In this document: in pieces, positions 30,919-40,111 of the stretch
Layout of the letters: each line of letters opens with the position of its first letter
How positions within the stretch are numbered: position 1 is the first letter of the stretch
Assembly (NCBI RefSeq): GCF_003600355.1
Contig: NZ_CP032416.1
Coordinates: forward strand, 62,001-126,000
DNA length: 64,000 bases
Reading direction: 5' to 3'
Origin: Clostridium fermenticellae
GTDB taxonomy: Bacteria > Bacillota > Clostridia > Clostridiales > Clostridiaceae
Program-made: the position numbers and the translations under genes
Notes under the pieces: model-generated
Told to the model about the DNA's origin: nothing
Databases searched by the model: none
Seen by the model: only the letters and a program-made list of their open reading frames with translations

Positions 30919-32136
30919 ATGAAAGATATGTATAATTTTTTAAAACAAATAAAGAGTATAGGTGAAGAGACAGGTGAAGATATTTATATAGTAGGTGGAT
31001 TTATCAGAGATAAACTTTTTAATTCACAGATAGATGTTCATGATTTAAATTTAGTCTGTTCAGGAAGTATGCAAAAAGTAATAGAGGAATTAAGTAAACT
31101 TGGATATTATTTTAAGGTTTTAGATAATGGCAAATATAAATATAAAAATGATAATATGACAGTAGATATTGCACTTATTAATGGAAGTGATATTGTGGAG
31201 GATTTGAACAATAGGGATTATACAGCAAATGCAATAGCATTACGACTTACTGAAATTAAAATAATAGATCCTTTTGATGGCAGGAAAGCCATAAGGTCAC
31301 GGATAATAAAGCAGGTTAATAAAGGGAGCTTATCAGATGATCCCATTAGAATTTTGAGAGGTATTAGGATGTATATAAAATATGGGATGCATTTTAACTT
31401 TGAAACAGAAGAAGAGATCAGAAGAATAGCTTCTAGATTGTATTATTTTAATGGGCCGAATAAGTTTTATGAATTTATGAAGGTTATTGAAGCTGATTTT
31501 CAGGGAAAGGCTTTTGAAATATTATACGATTATGGGGTACTTTCAAATATATTTCCATACATAGAGGAACTAAAAACTGTTGGGAAATGTAAATATCATA
31601 TTGAAGATGCATTAACCCATATGAATTTAACATATCAAGTCTTTAAGGATTTAGTGAATGGAAGAATAAAACTTGGAGGAATTGATATTGGTAAAATTGA
31701 TGAGGTTATAGATGAATTCAATATTAAAAATTATATTGCACTTAGCTGCTTTTTGCATGATATAGGAAAGTTTAAGTGTTATAAAAAGCAGGGAGATAGA
31801 GTTAGTTTTTATGGGCATGAAATTGAAGGTGCGAAAATAGTTCATAATATATGCAATAATATGCAATTTTCTAAAGATGCTACTGAAATTGAAGAAACAA
31901 TTGTAGAAGCACACATGATGCCATTAGAAATTTTAAAAATGGAGACTGCAGAACAGAATGAGGCATTAAATAGTATGTTTTCTAGATACAGAAATTACAT
32001 ACCATATATATTTATAGTATCTTTTTGTGATAATTATGCGACTAACATGTTACTTAACAATAGTAATGAAAAAATTAAATTTAAACAATTTATAGAGAAT
32101 GCTTTACTTAAATACAGGAAATATAGATTTGTTTGA
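30919..32136 (+). CDS. CCA-adding enzyme/poly(A) polymerase family protein, divergent
   Basis: 405 residues. The nucleotidyltransferase head has VGGFIRDKLF, but the metal-binding DxD is HDLN, with the second Asp replaced by Asn. The usual RRDFT is NRDYTANAIA, and DDPIRILRGIRM is kept. A tRNA-binding helical region follows, then an HD domain (SCFLHDIGK, about residue 280) with further His residues. CCA repair or poly(A) synthesis is possible, but the changed DxD makes activity uncertain. The tRNA genes in this window encode CCA, so the enzyme would serve repair only. GTAGGTG precedes the ATG. Confidence 0.72.
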   Translation: MKDMYNFLKQIKSIGEETGEDIYIVGGFIRDKLFNSQIDVHDLNLVCSGSMQKVIEELSKLGYYFKVLDNGKYKYKNDNMTVDIALINGSDIVEDLNNRDYTANAIALRLTEIKIIDPFDGRKAIRSRIIKQVNKGSLSDDPIRILRGIRMYIKYGMHFNFETEEEIRRIASRLYYFNGPNKFYEFMKVIEADFQGKAFEILYDYGVLSNIFPYIEELKTVGKCKYHIEDALTHMNLTYQVFKDLVNGRIKLGGIDIGKIDEVIDEFNIKNYIALSCFLHDIGKFKCYKKQGDRVSFYGHEIEGAKIVHNICNNMQFSKDATEIEETIVEAHMMPLEILKMETAEQNEALNSMFSRYRNYIPYIFIVSFCDNYATNMLLNNSNEKIKFKQFIENALLKYRKYRFV

Positions 32137-32237
32137 TGGTAATTAGTCTTTATTTGGTGAAATAGATGAGATAAAATTTGTATTATTGAAGGATAACTTG
32201 TACGATATTAATGTAATATAATGGAATAAGATGAAAG

Positions 32238-32360
32238 ATATCAACATGTAAAGTTATCAACAATGTGAATAAGATTTTTATAAAGCCTATAAAACCTACA
32301 GTTTCAAAGGAATAAGTTATCAACAGAAATTGTTGATAACTTATTAAAAATTGTTGATAA
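32238..32360. promoter_or_regulatory. DnaA-box-like cluster I
   Basis: TTATCAACA on + at 32254-32262 and 32317-32325, and on - at 32331-32339 and 32352-32360. TTATTCACA (fits TTATNCACA) is on - at 32264-32272. ATATCAACA is at 32238-32246. Two of them lie in a 15-bp inverted repeat with a 5-nt loop (32311-32345). It lies in the spacer between convergent genes, where a terminator could also sit. Confidence 0.5.
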
Positions 32361-32408
32361 CTTTAATAATAGATTAATATAATGTGAATTTTGATGAATA
32401 ATTTATTA

Positions 32409-33065
32409 TTAAATCTCTTCTATACTTTGAAATGTTGATGCTATAAAATCAAACTCCTCTGGATCTGTAATCTCACCATAATCATCTTCGGATATTTTAG
32501 GATAAAAGTATAATATGAATTTTTCTTTATTGATACTATTTTGAATTATTATATATCTTCTATCTAACTCTATATCCTGAAGTATAGCTAGAACTAAATA
32601 TTTATCGGATTTTCCAGTTTTATTATTAGTAAGGTCAATTAATAACGTATCGGGTCTTACAATATTTATCTTTTTATGATCACATTGAATTACATTAGCA
32701 TTGTCTTTACACCCGAGACAACTATCAAATTTGCAGTCAGCGGAACAGTTTAGGCATTTGCATTCGCTGCATTTTTTAAATTGAGATAATGTGTCAGAAT
32801 GTTGATTTTTAAAGTCCCTTATGAGATCAACTACTTTATCTTGTTTTAATACATTGAAAAAATTACCTTTTTTTAGTTCATTTTCAGCACTTTCTATAGA
32901 ATTTATATATTTTTTTAATACAGGTAGTTTTGAAACATATTTTCTTTGTTTCAAAATATCATTCTCTAAAAATGGAGAAACATTATTAATTGCATAAGTT
33001 ATATCAATATATATTTTACTATAGATACTTTTTTCTGATTCTAAAAATTCTTTAGCTTTGCTCAT
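32409..33065 (-). CDS. Cys-rich clostridial protein of the PspA operon
   Basis: 218 residues from ATG 33065 (AGGTGA ahead). The N-terminal half is helical. The middle holds a dense cysteine block (CSECKCLNC, then CKFDSCLGC, about residues 99-118) and CDH, probably one or two zinc sites. The C-terminal half is beta-rich with acidic patches. No known family was recognised. It is 10 bp downstream of pspA on the same transcript, which suggests a partner role in envelope stress. Confidence 0.7.
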   Translation of the reverse strand: MSKAKEFLESEKSIYSKIYIDITYAINNVSPFLENDILKQRKYVSKLPVLKKYINSIESAENELKKGNFFNVLKQDKVVDLIRDFKNQHSDTLSQFKKCSECKCLNCSADCKFDSCLGCKDNANVIQCDHKKINIVRPDTLLIDLTNNKTGKSDKYLVLAILQDIELDRRYIIIQNSINKEKFILYFYPKISEDDYGEITDPEEFDFIASTFQSIEEI

Positions 33066-33074
33066 TAAATTCAC

Positions 33075-33734
33075 CTAACTTTGACTTTGTTGTTTATACT
33101 TTTTTAATTCTTCATTTAAATTAACTTCTGTAAGTTTTTCAAATTCTTTATCAAGAGAATTATCATCTCTAAGGTCACTAAGACCTTCTGCAAAGGACTC
33201 TTTCTTTTGAATTTTTCTTTCAATATCATCTAAACTTATTTTATTGCTTCGTGTGTTTACGTCTGATAATATTTCATTTACCTTCTTACTTGCTTCTGCA
33301 TTGTTATATCTAGCAGCAGCTTCATCTCTATAGCTTCTTGTCTTTTCTATTTCAGATTCTAATTCTCTTAATTTTGTTTTTAATACCCCAGCTTTTTGTG
33401 ATGTTTCATTATAACTATTTTTTAGATTTTCATAGGATTTATCGGCTTCCATTTTTTTAGCAAGAGCTTTTTTTGCTAATTCTTCATTATTTTTGCTGAG
33501 GGCAAGTTTTACTTTTTCATCAAAATCATTTGAAGTTAGTTTTGCTTCATTCATTTTCTTTTCAATTTCATGTACATTACCTAGAATTTGAGCAGAAGAA
33601 AGCTTTGCTTTGTTGAGACTCTCCTCCATATCCCTTATTTTCTGATCTAATAGTTCGACAGGGTTTTCAACATCATCCAATGCAGAATTGACCTTGGCGT
33701 TAAATATGTTTGATATTCTTTTAAAAACTCCCAT
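33075..33734 (-). CDS. pspA: PspA/IM30-family membrane-stress protein
   Basis: 219 residues, almost wholly coiled coil. It begins MGVFKRISNIFNAKVNSALDDVENPVELLDQKIRDME, the amphipathic helix and hinge typical of PspA/Vipp1, with long heptads of about 30-190. These ESCRT-III-like proteins bind damaged membrane from the cytoplasm. No PspB/C or LiaFSR genes are adjacent; the neighbours are a Ser/Gly-rich membrane protein and the Cys-rich protein. TTCCTCC (RBS, reverse strand) precedes the ATG. Confidence 0.9.
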   Translation of the reverse strand: MGVFKRISNIFNAKVNSALDDVENPVELLDQKIRDMEESLNKAKLSSAQILGNVHEIEKKMNEAKLTSNDFDEKVKLALSKNNEELAKKALAKKMEADKSYENLKNSYNETSQKAGVLKTKLRELESEIEKTRSYRDEAAARYNNAEASKKVNEILSDVNTRSNKISLDDIERKIQKKESFAEGLSDLRDDNSLDKEFEKLTEVNLNEELKKYKQQSQS

Positions 33735-33758
33735 AGAAATTTCCTCCTTAAAATTTAA

Positions 33759-34283
33759 TTATTTGCGTTTCTTAATATGTCTTAATAATAATCTTATGAT
33801 AAATATGATTATTACAATTTTTATTATAGTAAATATAAGGCTTATTAAAGGGTGATAGCCATACCCATAATTATATCCATATCCTCCGAAACTGTTATGT
33901 CCCCAAGGTATTGGTATGGGAATAGGTAAAAAAGACCTTTTTGTACTACTTTGTGTTTTAGAATTATTTGAGTTTGAATTCTGATAGCTTTTATATCCAT
34001 CCGAAGATGATTTTTTACTATTTGAAAAACTCCCTGATTTGAAGCTTCCACTTGATGAAGAACTTTTTGGGGATGAAAAGCTTCCAGATTTAAAACTTCC
34101 ACTAGAACTTCTAGCGCTTGAAGAATGTGAACTATGTCCACTAGATCCCCTTGCAAAAACTACTTGGAAATCAGTATTTATGCCAATATAGCTAGGTAGT
34201 TGGGTGTTTATTGCTCCTGTAAATGTAAATAGAAATATTATAAATAAGCATATTGTAAAATTTTTTTTCTTAATTTTAATCAA
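33759..34283 (-). CDS. Ser/Gly-rich membrane protein upstream of pspA
   Basis: About 174 residues. A hydrophobic N-terminal segment (signal or anchor, 8-26) is followed by about 75 residues rich in Ser/Gly/Lys with the repeated motif SGSFKSGSF (twice). A Gly/Tyr patch comes next, then a C-terminal membrane helix (about 148-168) ending in LLRHIKKRK. The start is uncertain: TTG 34283 lies almost on top of AGGGG, so a slightly later codon may be used. It is probably an envelope partner of PspA; no family recognised. Confidence 0.65.
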   Translation of the reverse strand: MIKIKKKNFTICLFIIFLFTFTGAINTQLPSYIGINTDFQVVFARGSSGHSSHSSSARSSSGSFKSGSFSSPKSSSSSGSFKSGSFSNSKKSSSDGYKSYQNSNSNNSKTQSSTKRSFLPIPIPIPWGHNSFGGYGYNYGYGYHPLISLIFTIIKIVIIIFIIRLLLRHIKKRK

Positions 34284-34632
34284 CCCCTAAATAATTATAA
34301 TCTCAATCATATATTAGCATAAGATTATAGATAAATAGTCTTTTTTATTATAAACTTATTATACAGTATATTATACTATTTAACAACCTTGAATCTACTA
34401 TATTTTAAGCAAAAAAGGTCTGTTTTGCTTAAAATTATTTAATAGCTTTATATATCGCTTGTAATCTGGCATTTATAATTGTTTTTATAATATTTAACTT
34501 GTAACATGGTAACACATACTGTATAATATTAATATATATTAAGGGTATGGTCTTAACATAATTAATTATATATGGGTTACATTAATATTTATGATATACA
34601 TAAAATATTATTTATGTAGAGGTGTTGTTAAA
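34284..34632. other. Divergent intergenic region (pspA operon / DUF1836 gene)
   Basis: 349 bp without a gene, very AT-rich. The only feature seen is a hairpin AAGCAAAA/TTTTGCTT around 34410-34433. No promoter is clear. Confidence 0.4.
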
Positions 34633-35226
34633 ATGAAGTATGACCATTTTGATGTAAAATATTTGGATGAATTGGCTAAAAAGGTATCAGAAAACAGTAT
34701 AATTCCATATGAAGATTTACCAAGATATGATTTATTTTTATCCCAGGTTATAGATTACTTGAATGATAAGTTTGCTGATGAAAAATATACTAATAATATA
34801 GTTCAGAATTATATAAAAAATGAAGTTATCTCCAGGCCTGAGGATAGTAAGAAGAGAGGGTATACAAAATTACATTTGGTTCAACTGGTACTTTTAAGTT
34901 ATATGAGGCCAGTTTTAACTACAGATGAGATTAAGAAAGTGTTTAAATTAGCTTTTAATGAAATAAATGATAATGAGGATGATATACTAACATGGGAGGA
35001 AACTTATAAGGTTTTTTCAGATATTCAGAAAAATAGTCTCGAAGAATTTATTTCTAAGAAATACTTTGATGAGGAAAAATTGAGAAATATAATAAAGGGT
35101 ATGAATTTAGATAGTAAAGAACAAGATAGAATATTTGTATTTCTCGTTGTAATGACATTAATTTGTGAAGCCAGTGCTATAAAAAAATTAGTTCAAAATA
35201 TAGTTGACAATTATGAAGAAGATTAA
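34633..35226 (+). CDS. DUF1836 family protein (MerR-like helix-turn-helix)
   Basis: 197 residues from ATG 34633 (AGAGGTG 8 bp ahead; the extra upstream codons lack support). The DUF1836 core is visible: NNIVQNYIKNEVISRP, a KKRGYTKLHLVQLVLLSYMRPVLTTDEIKK stretch, then a helical C terminus. The family occurs in Firmicutes, is presumed to bind DNA, and its targets are unknown. It has its own terminator. Confidence 0.75.
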   Translation: MKYDHFDVKYLDELAKKVSENSIIPYEDLPRYDLFLSQVIDYLNDKFADEKYTNNIVQNYIKNEVISRPEDSKKRGYTKLHLVQLVLLSYMRPVLTTDEIKKVFKLAFNEINDNEDDILTWEETYKVFSDIQKNSLEEFISKKYFDEEKLRNIIKGMNLDSKEQDRIFVFLVVMTLICEASAIKKLVQNIVDNYEED

Positions 35227-35237
35227 AATAAATTAAT

Positions 35238-35277
35238 GAAAATACACATTATGATTATTCATAATGTGTATTTTTTA
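35238..35277 (+). terminator. Terminator after DUF1836 gene
   Basis: AATACACATTATGA stem with complement and TTTTTT. Confidence 0.85.
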
Positions 35278-35374
35278 TGGTAAAAAATTATCTTTATAAT
35301 TTTGAATTAGTATATTTATAATAATTATAGATAAATAATACACTAGAATATTTTCTAAATATATTGTATAATCT

Positions 35375-35410
35375 AAGTATAATTATACATATTTAAGTAT
35401 AATTATACTT
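35375..35410. promoter_or_regulatory. Tandem ARG boxes (ArgR operator) upstream of argF
   Basis: AAGTATAATTATACAT (35375-35390) and the perfect palindrome AAGTATAATTATACTT (35395-35410). Their centres are 20 bp apart, two helical turns, as in ArgR/AhrC operators. They lie 34 bp before the argF start. Confidence 0.8.
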
Positions 35411-35443
35411 AGATTTAGCTATTTATAATAAGGAGATGTTAAC

Positions 35444-36442
35444 ATGTTTAATTTGAAGAATAGAAACTTCCTAACTTTAATGGATTATACAAAGAAAGAA
35501 ATAGACTTCTTAATAGAGTTGTCAAAAGATCTTAAAATTGCTAAATATACGGGAACAGAAAAGAAAAATCTTAATGGTAAAAATATTGTATTATTATTTG
35601 AAAAGTTGTCTACAAGGACAAGATGTTCATTTGAAGTAGCAGCAAAGGATCAGGGAGCAAATGTTACTTATATAGGGCCTAATAGTGGAAGCCAAATGGG
35701 TAAAAAGGAATCCATAAAGGATACAGCTAGAGTACTTGGAAGAATGTATGATGGAATAGAGTATAGAGGATATGGACAAAATATTGTAGAAACTCTTGCC
35801 AAGTATTCTGGAATACCTGTTTGGAATGGACTAACTGATGAGGATCATCCGACCCAGGTATTAGCAGATTTTCTTACAATGAAGGAACATCTTGATAAAA
35901 GTTGGAATGAAATGAAATTTGCTTATGCTGGTGATGGAAGAAATAATATGGCCAATGCACTTATGATAGGTGCCTCTAAAATGGGTATGGATTTTAGAAT
36001 TATTTCACCCGAAGAACTATTTCCAGATAAGGAACTTACTAGGAAGTGTAGTGATATTGCAGAAGAAAGTGGTGCAAAAATAAATATAACTTCTAATATA
36101 AATGAAGGTGTAAAAGATGTTGATGTAATTTATACCGATGTATGGGTATCTATGGGAGAAGACGAAAGTGAATGGGAAAAAAGAATAAATATTTTAAAGC
36201 CATATCAGGTAAATATGAATATGATTAAAGCGTCTGGTAATCCTAATGTTAAATTCTTTCATTGCCTTCCAGCTTTTCATGATTTAAATACTGAAGTTGG
36301 AAGGAGGATATATGATAAGTATGGGATTAAATGTATGGAGGTAACTGATGAAGTATTTGAAAGCAAATATTCATTGGTATTTGATGAAGCTGAAAATAGG
36401 ATGCATACTATAAAAGCTATTATGGTTGCAACCTTAATATAG
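35444..36442 (+). CDS. argF: Ornithine carbamoyltransferase
   Basis: 332 residues. The carbamoyl-phosphate motif is [12 protein letters not shown], the HPTQVLADF signature is present, and FHCLPAFHD carries the ornithine-site Cys. It makes citrulline from ornithine and carbamoyl phosphate. The double ARG box upstream indicates arginine-dependent repression and hence the biosynthetic role, although no arc or other arg gene is adjacent. AAGGAG precedes the ATG. Confidence 0.93.
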   Translation: MFNLKNRNFLTLMDYTKKEIDFLIELSKDLKIAKYTGTEKKNLNGKNIVLLFEKLSTRTRCSFEVAAKDQGANVTYIGPNSGSQMGKKESIKDTARVLGRMYDGIEYRGYGQNIVETLAKYSGIPVWNGLTDEDHPTQVLADFLTMKEHLDKSWNEMKFAYAGDGRNNMANALMIGASKMGMDFRIISPEELFPDKELTRKCSDIAEESGAKINITSNINEGVKDVDVIYTDVWVSMGEDESEWEKRINILKPYQVNMNMIKASGNPNVKFFHCLPAFHDLNTEVGRRIYDKYGIKCMEVTDEVFESKYSLVFDEAENRMHTIKAIMVATLI

Positions 36443-36541
36443 AATCAATCAAAAACTTCAAAAAACCTGAAAATTCGATCCAATTATGTATAACTAGTTG
36501 ACGTATATAGTTATTGAAAGTAAAATTGAGAAGAAATATAT

Positions 36542-37570
36542 TTGATTTATACAAAGTTGGGGATGGAGTATTTGGAGTTTTTGAAGGGTCTGTTCAAAAA
36601 GGATATAACTAAAGTAGCGTTAATATTTATATTTATAATTGTTGTCCTTTGGTTATTAAGATCGATTATAGACCTAATGTTATTGACATTTTTATTTACA
36701 TATTTAATTTATAGTGTGCAGCAGTTTATTTATCATAAGATAAGTAAATTTATAAAGATAAAGCAATCATTTATCACTATAATTTTGTACCTTTTTATAT
36801 TTACAACTTTATTTTATTTTACTTACAAGTATTTTTCTATAATAGTAAGTCAAAGCATTGTTATATCAAATAAATTAGCAAGAAATAGGATCGACAGGAC
36901 TATAGTTCGTTATTTGTCACCGATACTGGGAGAGCGTGAAATTAAAGAACATATAATGCAAAATTCAACCCTAATATTGAAATTTGTAGCAGATATCGGA
37001 ACGTGGGGATTTAATGCAGTGATAGCATTATTATTGAGTATGTTTTTTATAATCGAAAGGATGAATATAAAAAAATTTGTATCAAGTTTTGCAAATAGTA
37101 GAGTATCAGGAATATATAGTTATATTTATACATTTTCAAGAGATTTTATAGATTCTTTTGGTAAGGTTGTGCAGGTACAGGTACTTATTGCATTTATAAA
37201 TACCATTATTTCTATAATAATATTAAATATTATGAAGTTCCCTGCACTTATAGCACTGACATTTATGATATTTATATTTAGCCTTGTACCTGTTGCTGGA
37301 ACCATATTGGCATCAATTCCACTTGCAATAATTGCATATACTATAGGTGGAACCATAAAGGTTATATATGTGGTTATAATGATAATTCTTTTATATACTA
37401 TTGAAACATACATTTTAAATCCTAAGTTTATGTCTGAAAGGACCAGACTTCCAGTATTCTTTGTATTTATTATAATAATAATATCAGAACACTTTATGGG
37501 AGTTTCAGGTATGCTTATAGGGGTCCCACTATTTATTTATTTAGTTCATTTAGTTGGTGTGCATATATAG
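36542..37570 (+). CDS. AI-2E family membrane transporter (PerM-like)
   Basis: About 342 residues with seven to eight membrane helices. The family's helical pair ALIALTFMIFIFSLVPVAGTILASIPLAIIAY is in the second half. VEYTILNPKF-like TIETYILNPKFMSERTRLP and a final helix follow. The group includes exporters of small molecules and Na+(Li+)/H+ antiporters; the substrate is unknown here. No start is well supported: TTG 36542 is given, and ATG 36563 is an alternative that would remove seven residues. It is convergent with ispF with a 1-bp gap. Confidence 0.8.
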   Translation: MIYTKLGMEYLEFLKGLFKKDITKVALIFIFIIVVLWLLRSIIDLMLLTFLFTYLIYSVQQFIYHKISKFIKIKQSFITIILYLFIFTTLFYFTYKYFSIIVSQSIVISNKLARNRIDRTIVRYLSPILGEREIKEHIMQNSTLILKFVADIGTWGFNAVIALLLSMFFIIERMNIKKFVSSFANSRVSGIYSYIYTFSRDFIDSFGKVVQVQVLIAFINTIISIIILNIMKFPALIALTFMIFIFSLVPVAGTILASIPLAIIAYTIGGTIKVIYVVIMIILLYTIETYILNPKFMSERTRLPVFFVFIIIIISEHFMGVSGMLIGVPLFIYLVHLVGVHI

Positions 37571-37571
37571 G

Positions 37572-38060
37572 TTATATATTTTTATCATTAATTTTGTATA
37601 AAAGGCATACACTTTGGGCGGAAATGCCTTCTTTTCTTCCTGTAAATCCAAGTCCCTCCTCAGTGGTTGCCTTTATACTTATATCTTCTTTTTGTATATT
37701 TAGAATGTCTGCTATGTTTTCTCTCATGTCATTTATAAATGGAGTTAATTTTGGACTTTGTGCAATTATAGTTGAATCTATATTTCCTATTCTGTAGTTG
37801 TTTTTTTTAATGATTTCGTAGGTTTTATTTAGTAAGATAAGGCTCGATATATTTTTATATGATTCATCGTAATCCGGAAACATTTTCCCAATATCTCCTA
37901 AAGCAAGTGCACCTAAAAGGCTGTCCATTATGGCGTGTAATAAAACATCGGCATCTGAATAGCCCAAAAGTCCTTCAGAGTTTGGAATGTTGACGCCTCC
38001 AAGTATAAGTGGTCTGCTTTTATCAAATTTATGTACATCATAACCAGTACCTATCCTCAT
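37572..38060 (-). CDS. ispF: 2-C-methyl-D-erythritol 2,4-cyclodiphosphate synthase
   Basis: 162 residues. The N-terminal [11 protein letters not shown] supplies the zinc ligands Asp and His, [19 protein letters not shown] gives the third His, and the CDP-binding motif [15 protein letters not shown] lies near the end. It is the MEP-pathway enzyme, forming homotrimers. The other MEP genes are not here. AAGGAGG precedes the ATG. Confidence 0.95.
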   Translation of the reverse strand: MRIGTGYDVHKFDKSRPLILGGVNIPNSEGLLGYSDADVLLHAIMDSLLGALALGDIGKMFPDYDESYKNISSLILLNKTYEIIKKNNYRIGNIDSTIIAQSPKLTPFINDMRENIADILNIQKEDISIKATTEEGLGFTGRKEGISAQSVCLLYKINDKNI

Positions 38061-38121
38061 TTTAAATCCTCCTTATTAATTTTTATACTATATTTTAACA
38101 TATATTATTGATAAAAAAAAA

Positions 38122-38147
38122 TCAGGTGCTAATATAAAGCACCTAAG
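38122..38147 (-). terminator. Terminator of the 56-codon gene
   Basis: On the minus strand, AGGTGCT-TTATATT-AGCACCT is followed by GATTTTTTTTT. The stop codon of the small gene is inside the stem. Confidence 0.85.
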
Positions 38148-38313
38148 ATATGTCTCGATTATAATGTATTACTTTTTTACTGTTGTTATTAGTTGAGGAG
38201 TTATTATATCCCAATAATCCTTTTATAAAGGATTTTATTCCAGAAAGGAATGTTAATTTATTATTTTTTCTTTTGTTTTTCGAAAAATCTACATAAATAA
38301 TTTTATTACGCAT
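38143..38313 (-). CDS. Small basic protein, 56 residues, hypothetical
   Basis: ATG at 38313 with AAAGGTAGGG about 8 bp ahead, and stop TAG overlapping a strong terminator. The product is basic (starts MRNKIIYVDFSKNKRKNN) with a central hydrophobic/amphipathic part (LTFLSGIKSFIKGLLGY) and an Asn/Ser-rich end. The ribosome site plus terminator make a genuine short gene likely. It does not resemble a family known to me. It is transcribed toward ispF but ends before it. Confidence 0.55.
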   Translation of the reverse strand: MRNKIIYVDFSKNKRKNNKLTFLSGIKSFIKGLLGYNNSSTNNNSKKVIHYNRDIS

Positions 38314-38733
38314 AAATAGGCCCTACCTTTCATTAAAAATAATTCCCCTTGATAAAATAATAGCATAAAAGTGTATAAATGTTAAGAAAATTCTAAAAAC
38401 ACATTTTTATAAAATAAAAAGAAAAGTTTGTTTGCTATTTATAGTATAAACATAAAGTTTGTAAATATGTATTTAATTTATAAGGGATACTATTATCCCT
38501 TATAAATCAAAGAGAAAAAAAGTATGAAAAATGGACTTTACTTTAAACTATCAGGTAATAGTATTATATGCTGTATACGTTTAACTAGTTACTATATTAT
38601 CAATTATAGTATAATTTTACGTAAATAGGTTAATTTAAAATATATAAATTTAAATTTTGTATAATATCATAGGTAAGTATATATTAATTACAAATTTATT
38701 TGAGAAATATTTATAAATTGATAAAACAAAAAG
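38314..38733. other. Long AT-rich spacer with perfect hairpin
   Basis: No reading frame seen. A 14-bp perfect inverted repeat (38476-38489 with 38494-38507, loop of 4, core AAGGGATA/TATCCCTT) stands alone, without a T tract. Confidence 0.5.
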
Positions 38734-39057
38734 TTATTAACACATTGTCCACAAAAATGTGGATAATTTATGATAATTATTTCAATATAATAATTAATTT
38801 TTATAATATAAAAAAATCAACAGTAATTTCACATGTTATCAACATATTTTCTGTGGATAACTATAATAAATGTTGATAAATAAAATTTACTTAGTATATA
38901 ATTTTCAACAAAAAAGTTTTATCAATGTAAGATAAATAAAGAATATTGTACATATATATCAAGCAATAGTGTAGTAATATAGATATTGATAGAATTATGT
39001 GAAAAAAGATGATATTAAATATAATCAACAAGTTATTCACAAATAATATGTTGATAA
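38734..39057. promoter_or_regulatory. DnaA-box cluster II
   Basis: Nine to ten DnaA-type 9-mers in 324 bp. Perfect TTATNCACA sites are at 38758-38766 (-), 38852-38860 (-) and 39033-39041 (+). TTATCAACA variants are at 38836-38844 (+), 38871-38879 (-) and 39049-39057 (-). TTATTAACA is at 38734-38742, TTGTCCACA at 38745-38753 and TTTTCAACA at 38902-38910. AT-rich stretches lie between them. There is no dnaA or dnaN nearby, so this is not taken as oriC. Confidence 0.6.
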
Positions 39058-39146
39058 ATTAGTTGAATTTGCATATTATAATATAAAATATTTTATATTA
39101 TAATTATCTATAAGTATTAATAATTATGTATGAAAGAAGTGACACT

Positions 39147-40031
39147 ATGAGACTTAAAAATAAAGTTATTTTTTTAATTTTGGGAATTATATTAATAGCA
39201 GGTGTTTTTACATATTATTTTAATAATGAAAAATTAACTTCTCAAAAGAAAACTCAGGTTATATCTAAGAATCAAGAGAAAAAGATACCTCAAGAGAATA
39301 AAAAGAAAAGAAATAAACCTAGAGAATTCCAAAATACACAACTCATATATAATGATAAATCAATTCCAGTTCTTATGTATCATTCTATAGATTATGAAAA
39401 AAATAATGAATTAAGAGTCCCTAAAGAACAATTTAGACAGCAGATGAAATACTTAAAAGATAATGGATATACTACATTAACATTAGATGAGTTTTATAAT
39501 TTTTTAATAAATAATAAACCAGTTCCCTTAAAATCAATTATCGTAACATTAGATGATGGATATAAGGATAATTATATAAATGCATATAAAATATTAAAAG
39601 AATTTGGTTTTAATGCTACCGTTTTTGTGATTACCAGTACTATAGATAAAGATGGCAGTTATTTAACAAGCTCTGAACTAAAGGAGATGGATCAAAATGG
39701 TTTTGATGTAGAGAGTCATACAGTAAATCATGATAAATTAAATGAGCTTACCTACGAAAAACAATATCGGACTTTAAAGGATAGCAGGGAATGTATTGAG
39801 AAAATATTGAATAAACAAGTTAAATATATAGCATACCCATTTGGAAAATTTAATAATTATACTCAAAAAGCTACTGTGGATGCAGGATATATTATGGCAT
39901 TTACAACTAATTCAGGATGGGCAAATAAAGGGCAAGGTACATATAAATTAAATAGAGTGTATATATCGGCTAATCATGATATAAATGAATTTATTAGAAG
40001 AATTACAAATGCTAAATACAATCTTAATTAA
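39147..40031 (+). CDS. Membrane-anchored polysaccharide deacetylase (NodB domain)
   Basis: 294 residues from ATG 39147; an ATG seven codons upstream has no ribosome site. An N-terminal membrane anchor (8-25) and a Lys/Gln-rich linker lead to the deacetylase domain (from about 85). Motif 1 is TLDDGY with two metal-site Asp, motif 2 is SHTVNH with the His-x3-His ligands, and motif 3 is AYPFGKFN. It probably deacetylates peptidoglycan or another surface glycan. The DnaA-box cluster lies just ahead of it. Confidence 0.87.
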   Translation: MRLKNKVIFLILGIILIAGVFTYYFNNEKLTSQKKTQVISKNQEKKIPQENKKKRNKPREFQNTQLIYNDKSIPVLMYHSIDYEKNNELRVPKEQFRQQMKYLKDNGYTTLTLDEFYNFLINNKPVPLKSIIVTLDDGYKDNYINAYKILKEFGFNATVFVITSTIDKDGSYLTSSELKEMDQNGFDVESHTVNHDKLNELTYEKQYRTLKDSRECIEKILNKQVKYIAYPFGKFNNYTQKATVDAGYIMAFTTNSGWANKGQGTYKLNRVYISANHDINEFIRRITNAKYNLN

Positions 40032-40111
40032 AAATAAGCATTTATATCTAAAATTTTATTGGAAAAATTAATTAAATTTTTTATAATAGTATTATAGGAG
40101 GGATTTAATTA

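Noticed and set aside
38734-39057. Chromosome origin oriC
   Set aside because: No dnaA, dnaN or rpmH beside it; flanking genes are metabolic, so only a DnaA-box cluster is claimed.
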